Positions 55,265 through 64,000 of a DNA stretch of 64,000 nt are shown here, in pieces. Within the stretch, counting starts at the first letter, position 1; every line of letters starts with the position of its first letter. The stretch covers positions 62,001-126,000 of the forward strand of contig NZ_JONZ01000004.1 in NCBI RefSeq assembly GCF_000712165.1, read 5' to 3'. Source of the DNA: Ureaplasma canigenitalium ATCC 51252 (GTDB taxonomy: Bacteria > Bacillota_I > Bacilli_A > Mycoplasmatales > Mycoplasmoidaceae). The notes under the pieces are model-generated. The model had not been told where the DNA came from, searched no databases, and was given only the letters and a program-made list of their open reading frames with translations. Made by a program: the position numbers and the translations under genes.

Positions 55265-58200
55265 CTAAATACTCTGTTCTTCCTGGATTATTTTAGTTTT
55301 TTTCTCTTTATTAAAGTTCTTAATTATTTCAATCATTTTGTCAAAATATGGATTTTTTAATCTGGAATACAAATTAAGATTAGCAATAACATATAATTCA
55401 TCTTTTGAGCGAGAAACAGCAACATTTAGGATATTAGGTTCTTCAAGTGCTCAACGAGCGGATTCCTCTTCTGTTTCGTCGCACCCAAATACTAAAATAA
55501 CCCTTTTCGCTTCCTTCCCCTGGAAAGTATGAATAGTTCCTACATTTTGTTCTAGTATTTCATCAATCGGAATTTCATTTCCGTGTTCATTGGTAGCGAT
55601 TCCTTGTTCTTTAAGATAGTCACTAATTGACTTTTTAAGAAAATTTCTAGTTTGATCAGCAACCTCTCTAAAAGGACTAATCACAAAGGTATCTGTTAGA
55701 AATTGCTTAATCTTTTCCTTTTTTCTTTCAGTCGCATCATAAGCTAATAGTATATTCAACTTTTTAATATAAATATTAGCAACCATTTCCGCTTGTGCTT
55801 TAACATATTTCTTATTCGATGTACCTACAACATCGAAAATATAAGCAGCACCTTTTGCATCGTTTTTACCCTGCACCATATTACCGTTATATGAAATTTC
55901 ATTTGAAATATCAAACATAGGAGATTTACAACGTCGATGAACCCAGAGTGGTATTCCGTAGAATTTATTTATCAGTCTATCTTTTTCAATGTAGCAAAAG
56001 CGAGCATTTTCATCCACTATCGACTGTACTGATGAATTAAAGCTGACATATTTAGGATCAACCTTAAAGTAGTTAGCAATTCCGTTGACCACATTTTGTT
56101 CAATATTATTTATAGGGGGAATTTGTTTTGGATCTCCCACCACAATTATTTTTGATGCTCGATTGATAACCGGAATTAAACTACAAGGTACCGCCTGTCC
56201 GGCTTCATCAAGAATAACATAATTTAATTCACCGACAGAGAAATGGGTAAACATCTTTTCAAAACTAGCAAGTGTTGTACTAATCGCAGGAAAACAAAAA
56301 GTTAATCATTCGAAGGAAGTGTGCAGTGCTAATTTGAAATCATCCATTTTCACTTTAATTTTCTCGATGTCTTTTGAATAGTTATTTTTAAAAAATTCGA
56401 TGGATTTAATAATATCGTCTAGGTTTTCCTTAATCACCTGATGACGAATTTTTAGACTATAAATTAAGAGTTTTGACCTTAGTTTATTTAATTCTGGTTC
56501 AAAGAAAGGATATTCCATTTCAACAGCATCCTTGTTACCAGTTTGGTCTTTGAAGAAAAATGAGTGAAATTTAAAATACTTCTTGTATTGATGCAATGAT
56601 GTAATTTCGTTTAACAGCTTTTTTTCATAGTTTTTTGTGTATTCAAGATCATCATTACATGTTTTATATTCCTTAACAAATCTATTAAGGATTTCAAGGT
56701 TGCTAGTTAAATTTAGTCGTTCATCTTGGAGCATTTTTTTGCATCATTTTTTTCGCTTAAAATTAAAAGGACCTAATCCTTTTAATTCTAGTTCAAGATC
56801 ATAAATCCGCTCCCTGTTTTGTTTAACCACATTCTCGCAAAACTCTTTATCAGCTTTGATTTTTGCTAATAAAGATCACAAATTTTCATTGTTTTTTTGA
56901 TTATCATCGTTTTCAAAATTTAATGAATCTAGTTTGTCTAAAAGATTATGATATGTTAAACTACTCCAATCACCTTGTAATCGGGTTTTTATTTTTTTCA
57001 GCTCATCTCCAAGATATCAGAACTGATCTTCGATTGCTTTGTATAAATTAAAAAAGTCAGCATCACTTACTCGCTCATTATTTTGTATTAAATTATTTCT
57101 GTTTTGCAATCAATCAATAGCGTACTGTAGTTTAGTTGTATTGCTTTTTTTTCCACATTCAAAAGTAAAACCGATATGATGGATATCACTATTGAGATTC
57201 TTTTCTTTTTCATAAAAATAATTAATGCTTTTAATCAAAGATCAGAGGTCTTCATCATCAATACTATCTTTTTGGAAAATTGGTCATTCGTTAACAATGT
57301 TTTGAACTGCACTATTGTTGTTGCTAGTGACAACAATAGAATATTTTGAAACTGCTGGAATTAACCTTTTTTGAGGAACCTTGTCAATAAATTGCTTATC
57401 TGATTTATATTTGTTAATCGTCGTATAGTTATTGTTAGTGTCAAGTAACTCAAAAATTTGTTCAACCATAATGTGACTGAGAGCATCCTTTAAAAGAGTT
57501 GTTTTTCCAGTCCCTGGTGGACCATTTACACTGATGATGTTATCGTTAAAATTTTCATTACTTTTCTTAATGAAGAAAGTAGAAAGAGCAATTTGTTGCA
57601 TTAAGGATAATTTATGTTTTGGGTTTGATGGAAAGCGACCAATATTACATTTTTTAGGGTTCATCAGGTAATAAAAAAGTTCGTGTTTTTCCTTTTTTCT
57701 TATGTCTAAATTATATTTTTCATCTAGTTTTCATTGGGGAAGCAAATAGCGATCAAGGAGGGGATTTGGTTTATTTATATTTTTAATAGCTTGCTCAATG
57801 CTTTTAGTATAAAACGAATCTAAATTGGTTGGTAAATCCCTTTTTTCCTGGATAGTGAAAAAAACATAACCTTCGTTCTTTTCTTCACGATTAAAGGTTT
57901 TGTAAAGTAGGTCAAAAACCGGATTGATTTGCGAAATTTCGAACTTTTCAAAAAGTTTATAAACATCCTTGTTAAAGTCTTGATAGTCATCAGTTGATGT
58001 CGGAAGTTTGTTTCTTTGAAGAATGTAGTAAAAAGGTGAAATATAAATCCGTTCTCGTTTCTTTATCTCATCTTCCTTGTCATTAATAGGGCTATAGGAA
58101 AAATCATTTTCCTCAATGGTGTAGCAAGCGACAAAACGGTCTTTTGGTTTTAATTTTTCATCAGGATCTTGCTTGTTCTCTTTATTTTCGTTTTGTAAAA

Positions 58201-58525
58201 AGCGCTTAGGTAAGATTTTTTCTAGTTTTTCAATATTAAAAAATAATTTTAAAGTTAAATTATTAACCGATCGATGTTCTGTAGTGGCCTGTTCACGGTA
58301 TTTTTGAAATTCGTCTTGCAAAAACTTGGCAACATTCTTAATATCTGCAGGTTTAAACTTTTTAAAACCTTTGTTATTTTTGTTAAACTGTCTAGTTCCT
58401 ATGGTTCAACTCTTATTTTCGTTTTCATTAATATCGAAGTCCACTTGGGCATTATTTAGAAGCTCTATTAACCATCAAGTAATAAGAATGTCTAACTTTT
58501 TTTCGATTGCAGGATTTTTAACCAT
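55265..58525 (-). CDS. Large superfamily 1 helicase (UPF1/Dna2-like)
   Basis: 1086 residues, fragmented under the standard code by many TGA-Trp. Walker A GPPGTGKT is near residues 335-342, motif II is DEAGQA (773-778), motif III GDPKQIPP (about 797), QGKEAKRVILV is motif V-like and VAVSRSKDEL motif VI (about 1045). An insertion of ~400 residues separates Walker A from motif II and is predicted helical/coiled. The N-terminal 330 residues show no domain I know. Related genes in mycoplasmas are often called putative helicase; substrate (DNA or RNA) unknown. Confidence 0.88.
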
Positions 58526-58769
58526 AATTTATACCTTAATGTTTCAATATTAATATTATCTTACTGTAGTGTTTTAAATAGTAATTATTATTGTTGTTAC
58601 TTATTTTATAAATTTTAAGAAAAGGGATTAATAACAATCCCGACAATATATACCCCTTTTTACATAAACCCCCCTTAAAAAGAAAAAAACCACAAAGCAT
58701 ACACTTTTAGTAAGTGTAAAACTCAGTGGACTTTTTATTGTTTAGTTTTTAGTTTTAATCTTTACTTAT
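58526..58769. other. Helicase leader/intergenic region
   Basis: 244 bases between the lipoprotein stop and the helicase ATG, with no gene. It holds the lipoprotein terminator (58682-58730) and, nearer the helicase, a 6-bp hairpin GGGATT/AATCCC (58623-58640) which on the minus strand is followed by TTTTCTT, and a G/C-rich run with CCCCCCTT near 58670. Confidence 0.5.
58682..58730 (-). terminator. Probable terminator of the large lipoprotein gene
   Basis: On the minus strand, outer stem CCAC/GTGG and inner stem ACACTT/AAGTGT, followed by TTTTTTT (58683-58689). It lies about 40-90 bases after the lipoprotein stop. The stem is interrupted, so strength is uncertain. Confidence 0.6.
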
Positions 58770-60578
58770 TTATTTCCCAGTCTTTTCATCCTTTTCTTTC
58801 ACCACAATGTCATATTCCTTTATGATGGAGTCTATTTTCTTTTCCCCCTTAGCGATATAACTATCATCCGGAGCCCCGATTTCCCCTTTTGGTAAATCAA
58901 GAGTTCTTCAAAAATGACCATATGCCTGTTTTAAGAAAGCATACACCATATCCCGCTTTCCCTTATATTTATCCAGAAAAGCAAGTTTAAAAGTGTTTTG
59001 GCGGTTATACAAAGTATCAATGACCGTCAAAACCGGAGCGACTTCGTCATAGTATTCTTTCGCCGCAAAGAAAAAGAATTCCGTGAAATCTGTTTTGTAA
59101 TTCCCATAATACGGTTGACTACCAGGGAACATTTGAATCTGTACCTTCGCGGTTTCCTTCACTGTCATCCCTAAAATATCTTTAACCGTGATGTAATCAA
59201 GCAAAGCATTTTCGTAAAACCCAATTTTGTCACGGTACCCATTAGCGTATGCATTATCCTTAAAATTTTTATCCTTTTCTCATAGCCCATTAACCAAGAC
59301 ATTTTCTTTTTCAAGGAAAGTTTCAAGCACTTTTGCTTCTAGTTTACTCATAAGCAAAGCGGAAATGGTATTAGAGTATAACCAAGTCAATCAATCATTT
59401 GAAAATACTTCAATGATGTTTTCATCCTTAGTTTTATTTAACTCATTTTTCTCAAAAAATTGACGGGAAAGGAATAATTCGCTATCCATCCGATAACGGT
59501 ATTGTTTAGCCCCAATTCTACTTCAAGCGGGAGTATTATTTGGAATAAAAACACGATTAAGCGACCAGGCATAACTAGGGGAGCGATAATCTTTCCCGTC
59601 ACTACCTGTTCGTACATTATTTGAAACGTGGACGTCTTCTTCTTCCCATTGATCAATATGATATATCTTATACTTATCGCCTTCTTCTACAAACGGCACT
59701 TTTAAAAGAGCAAGTGGTATCCCGGATGGTTTACCGATGCTTTTCATAGCACCAACGACATCCTTCGTTGACAATGCATAACTATCATACCCGGAAAGAC
59801 GGACAAGATCAATCCCAGCAAAGATTCTTAGATTATCAAGTAAATTTTTTATGTTCGTTTCACCATCAAAGAAATTTTCGTTTAAATTATGAATGGCCTT
59901 AGATGCGACACCGTAAACACGATTGAATAATGTCTTATATGCTTCTTTACTAAGAGTCTTTTGTTTAGCCTTCACCCGACGAATAAGACTAGATGCGGCG
60001 GACAAAGTTGGAAAAACGGCACCTACAATCTGTTGAATATTAGCAAATTCTTCCCTTACCGGGAAAAGCATTCTTATATAGTTTTCATTACTTAAAAAAG
60101 CATCCGACAAATAGTAATAAGGACTATTTGGATCTGTCACTTCGATACTTTCTACCTGATAAGCACCCTTATCTACTTTTTCATACATCCCAGTCTTTAA
60201 ATCAACAAATGCTTCTTTACCCTTTTCTAAACTACCATCATATATTTTTTTCTTAGTAATAAACGCTTCTTCTTTACCATCCGGTTTTTTAATCTTTTCT
60301 ATTACGACATTATACTTTTGACTTTCGATGTCTTCATCCTGATATACATACTTAATCCCGTCATAAAGGAATACCTTTTCATTAGTGCGAGAGTTGTTTT
60401 TATCCTTCTCAGTTTTAGGAGATGAAGAGCTACCACCAGCTTGGTCAGTTCCACCAGGAACTTTTGTTTTTCCATTATTACCCTTATTGTGACTACAAGA
60501 GACAATGATTGGAATAATGGTTATTAGTGCGAGAGAAGAAGCTAGTGAAGATAATATTAATTTATTTTGCTTTGTCAT
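58770..60578 (-). CDS. Large predicted surface lipoprotein
   Basis: 602 residues with a lipoprotein signal peptide ending at Cys28 (IPIIVSC) and a Gly/Ser/Lys-rich linker (about 30-65). The rest is mostly polar and probably extracellular. TGA codons encode Trp. No conserved family motif is recognised. It resembles the large species-specific lipoproteins common in mycoplasmas. A promoter-like TATAAT lies at 60611-60616 on the minus strand. Confidence 0.85.
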
Positions 60579-60661
60579 TGATAACTCATTTCACCATTCA
60601 TATTAACTTTATTATATTACCTATTAGTGTCATTCATCAGTTATAAGAACATATGAAAGAT

Positions 60662-60689
60662 AAAAAAAAGATTCATACAGAGATGAATC
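60662..60689 (-). terminator. Terminator of the small unknown gene
   Basis: 7-bp stem GATTCAT/ATGAATC with a 6-base loop followed on the minus strand by T8 (60662-60669). Confidence 0.85.
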
Positions 60690-60715
60690 ATTATTAGTGT
60701 CTTTTCATAGGTATT

Positions 60716-61177
60716 TTATCTTTGTTCAAAATGCTCAATAATTTTAAGCACATCATTGACATTACTAGCTTTAAAAAGTTTTGATCGGTTGTTCATCATA
60801 TCTACAACCCGAATAGCACCTTTTTCCTCACCAGCTAGAAGAAGATAACCGTAATCATTATATGTAATATGCAGAGCATCGATCATTTCAAGGGTAACCT
60901 TATCCCTAGTTGGTAGATGTACTTCATATTTAAGACTTTTATTGCTCTGGTCAATTAGAGCATTGACCATATCATCAAAAGGGAAATGGTTAGTTGTGAT
61001 TTCCTTAGTATCGTGAGTATCTAATTGGATTCAGCGTTTTGTTTCGTTGTTTTTTTGTCAGTTGATAAAAAAACCTCTATCCTTGCTGAATTTCATTGTT
61101 CATCTTCGGTCATCACCATCTGTGATGGAAGTACAAGCAAAAGCAATTAATTCCTTGCTAGGAGTGTTCTTTTTCAT
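60716..61177 (-). CDS. Unknown conserved-looking small protein
   Basis: 153 residues, starting at the ATG 61177; only the C-terminal 84 residues are seen if TGA is read as stop (three TGA-Trp: RRWTM, FINWQ, RWIQL). No signal peptide or membrane segment. It is soluble, mixed charge. A possible SD, AGG, is weak. It sits between rnj and a large lipoprotein gene with its own terminator. I do not recognise a family. Confidence 0.75.
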
Positions 61178-61256
61178 ATTTACCTACTTTTTCTAAATCA
61201 AAATAATTATATAAACTAAAAAAGGAGGAGGGATGAAACAAAACACAAGGAAAAGA

Positions 61257-63068
61257 CTAAAGTTGGTCAGAAACGATATCTTCGATATCTTCTTCGATAC
61301 TTTCTTTGAAGTCTTTCTTTTCAATGAATTCAATATAGTCTTTTTTTGCAATTAGGTTTTTAATGTCCATTTCATCAATAATAGCGATGTTTATGATTGG
61401 ATTCTTCTTTCGCCATTTTCAGACAATTGCTTTAACTTCATTTTCAATTTTAGTGGTGATTTGTTGTTTAAAATCCTTAATAGAAGCCGTTTTAATAACA
61501 TTTTCTGCAATTTCTTTGGAAGAAGTTACAATCTTGTTTACAAGTCGCATTGATTCCTTACTAAAAAAACATCCACGTGTTGAAAGATTAGGAAGGGTTA
61601 AGATTTTTTTCTTATTGATTGAAGTCGCGATTTGAATGGTAAGGATACCATCACTTGAGAGAGTAAGACGATCTTTAAGTAAAGCTTGTGCGTTGGCGGT
61701 CACATCTTTACCGTTAATAAAAGTTGGTGACGAAGGAACATATTGATCGGTCAATGTCATTTCCCCGTTTAGAAGTTCGGTAATTTGTCCATTTTGAGCG
61801 ATGATGACCTTATCACGATCAAAACCAAGGTCTTCAGCATTTCGTTGAATAGCTCGGAACATTTTGTATTCACCGTGGATTGGAACAAGATATTTAGGAT
61901 TAATTGCTTTTATCATTAGTTGCTGTTCGCTTCGTGTCGCATGACCTGAAGCATGAATTTTTTTATTTGGATGATTTTCATAAACAGTCAAACCAAGACG
62001 GTAAAGCTTATTAATCATTTGCTCAACTTGAAAGTAGTTTCCTGGAATTGGATTCGAAGAAAGAATAACGGTATCAGATGGTTTAAAGGTAATTCTAGAA
62101 TGGTTGTTATTAGCCATAACATTTAAAGCGGCCATCTCCTCACCCTGACTACCGGTAAGGATAACCAAGATTTCGTCATCATTGTAGTTAGCAATTTCTT
62201 TGTGGGAAATAAAAGAAGTTTCAGGAACTGTAAGGTACTTTAAGTTTCGAGATATTTTAATGTTGGCTTCCATACTTCGGCCAATGATACAAATCTTTCG
62301 GTTTAGACCGACAGCCATCGCGATTATTTCTTCAACACGACTTAGATTACTAGCGAAAGTGGAAATAAAAATCCGACCTTTTGCATTCTTCATATAGTCG
62401 TAAATATTGGTAAGAATATAACGTTCCGATTCGCTAAAACCAGGAATTTCAGCTGAAGTACATTCACATAAAAGAGCATCTACTCCCCGCTTAGAAATGG
62501 AGTGGATTTTTAATAGGTCGGCTTGATCCCCGAAGGTTGCGAAGTCAAAACGGAAGTCACCAGTTGAAACAAGATTTCCGTTTGGAGTTCCAATAAAAAC
62601 ACCGAAAGCATCAGGTATGGAGTGACAAACCCGAAAGTAGTCAATAGTAAAATGTTTTGTCTTAATCATTTTGTTTTCATCGATTACTTCAATTATTGGC
62701 CGCTTAATGTCTTTATACTCCGACAGTCGCTTGTCGATTAATTTTGCTGGTAAAGCTCCAGCATAAATTTTTTCTACATTTTTAAATCGAAGAAGGTGGG
62801 GAATTCCACCGATGTGGTCTTCGTGTCCGTGGGTAACACAAAGAGCAACCACTTTCTTATCAGTATTTTGTAAGTATTCGAAATTAGCAACCATTCCGTC
62901 AAAACCGGGTAAGGTCGCATTAGCAAATTTAATTCCAGCATCAACGATAACGATTTCATCGTCGTATTCTATACAATAGGTGTTTTTTCCAATTTCTTCC
63001 ATTCCACCGATGGCAAAAATTTTAGTAGGTTTAGTCTGCACTTTGCGATTATTTGTTTGTTTTCTCAT
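61257..63068 (-). CDS. rnj: Ribonuclease J
   Basis: Metallo-beta-lactamase/beta-CASP RNase with 5'-3' exo- and endo-activity in mRNA decay and rRNA maturation; 603 residues. The zinc site is THGHEDHIGGIPHLL, with VSTGDFRFD and HASGHATR further ligands. TGA at 61416-61418 is Trp. C-terminal domain follows. With RNase R (0.3-2.5 kb) it covers both directions of RNA degradation. A single copy is seen here. Confidence 0.95.
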
Positions 63069-63186
63069 ATCTATAATTTTTATTTACTATCTATATTTCA
63101 GTCACAGTAAAACTGCAGTAATTTAACAAAAATAATATTGTCAAGTTTATATAATTTTATATGAAAAAAGAAAAAATATAAACACA

Positions 63187-64000
63187 ATGAAATACAAAGC
63201 ACTTTTTATTGATTTGGATGGGACACTTCTTTGTAAGTTTAAAAAAATTAGTAGAGAGAACCTCCAAGCTCTCGAGAAATATTATCTCGGAGGAGGAAGT
63301 ATCGTTCTTTCAACAGGAAGAAGTCCTTTAAATACTTTTAAAATAGTCGATAAAATTGAATCAAATACAAAAGTTAAAATTCGTTATGTAAGTTGTTTTA
63401 ATGGTGCTATTGTTTATGATTTAGAACAAAAAAAACCACTTTTTGATAGTAAAATCAGTGTCGATGTAGCTAAAGCTATTTACCAGTATGCTCTTCAAAA
63501 TAAATTAGGTTTTTGACCATATAATAAACGCTATACTGATAAAAAAATAATTGATATTTTAAACACTAATTATGCTTTTGTCATTAAGCTTTTTTATCAA
63601 AAGCAAAACAGTGTAAATACAAAAGTAATCAATGATTTGTTTGATGATATTTACAAAATTAATATTATTCCTTCACATTTGTTTAAAAAACACACAGAAG
63701 AGATCTACAACAAAATGAAGGATGCTTTTGGTTTAAATTTAAATCTTTGCTTTACTAACAAACATATTATTGAAATCACAAACCTAAATGTGAATAAAGG
63801 AACTTCATTAAAGTTTATAGCTAATCTCCTTAATCTTAAAAAGGATGAGATTGCGAGCATTGGTGATTCTTTTAATGATGTTCCAATGTTTCAGGAATCA
63901 GCAATTTCAGCACTAGCACGGGTTAAAAATATCAAGCTAGTTAAAGATGCTACTTTTATTATGAATAAGAAAAATAATAAAAAATCAGTTGCTAAGTTTA
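63187..64000 (+). CDS. HAD-superfamily (Cof-like) phosphatase, cut by window end
   Basis: At least 271 residues; no stop before the window ends. Motif I is FIDLDGTLL, motif II STGR, and motif III/IV SIGDSFNDVPMF with the K in the usual Cof-type NKGTSLKFI. TGA at 63514 encodes Trp. The Cof group acts on sugar phosphates or nucleotides; specificity is unknown. Divergent from rnj across a 118-base gap. Confidence 0.92.

Noticed and set aside
61233-61360. Plus-strand start ATG behind a strong AAAGGAGGAGGG ribosome binding site
   Set aside because: The reading frame is antisense to the C-terminal end of RNase J, only about 40 codons long, and has no family features.

Overview
The window is a dense, low-GC bacterial chromosome segment from a mycoplasma-like Mollicute. 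The key evidence is that TGA is read as tryptophan: nearly every large gene is interrupted by in-frame TGA, and reading it as Trp restores full-length, conserved proteins (thioredoxin WCGPC is encoded with TGA, as are conserved Trp positions in RF1, DnaA and LysRS neighbourhoods). Only RF1 is seen. Lipoprotein signal peptides with lipobox cysteines, RNase J plus RNase R, and a small gene set agree with this. The species cannot be named from sequence alone; gene content fits the hominis-type mycoplasmas better than other groups, but that is an impression.

Layout. 1-15.7 kb (+): secG-rnr-smpB, a heterodimeric ABC exporter pair, lysS, a lipoprotein plus two FecCD/BtuC-like permeases (metal-chelate importer without an adjacent ATPase), then an alpha/beta hydrolase and tmk-holB-mnmE-tatD in a tightly overlapping operon. 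15.7-23.6 kb (+): a BMP-type nucleoside importer operon (lipoprotein, double ATPase, permease with a very long C-terminal extension, second permease, second BMP-like lipoprotein) ending in a clear terminator. 23.7-24.8 kb: a half-length HsdS remnant and a gene-poor stretch with nested inverted repeats. 24.8-35.0 kb (-): rplJ-rplL with an L10-type leader, tandem mgtE genes, tandem PQ-loop proteins, rpiB-tsaC-prmC-prfA, rpmE and dnaA. 35.0-55.2 kb (+): rpmH-rnpA-yidC-rsmA-ispE-gltX-HD hydrolase, rpoE-fba-ychF-tdk, rbgA, a degenerate DprA-like gene, topA, trxA, tRNA-Ser(GCU), an HPr-like protein lacking the active histidine, tkt-deoC, a MATE transporter and a DEAD-box helicase. 55.2-63.1 kb (-): a large UPF1/Dna2-like helicase, a large lipoprotein, a small unknown protein and RNase J. 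The window ends inside a HAD phosphatase gene.

How it fits together: most of the window is translation and RNA metabolism (SmpB and RNase R for ribosome rescue, RF1 plus its methylase PrmC, L7/L12-L10, L31, L34, RNase P protein, RsmA, MnmE, TsaC, RbgA, YchF) with nucleoside salvage and sugar phosphate metabolism (BMP importer, Tdk, Tmk, DeoC, transketolase, RpiB, FBA). DnaA sits divergently to rpmH, but dnaN is not next to it and I see no cluster of DnaA boxes. The observations most worth follow-up are the HPr-like protein with Phe at position 15 and Ser at 46, the 741-residue BMP permease, the metal-chelate importer with an apparently rearranged binding protein and no ATPase, and the structured gene-free region around 24.5 kb. 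I did not find a clearly undescribed defence or mobile system.
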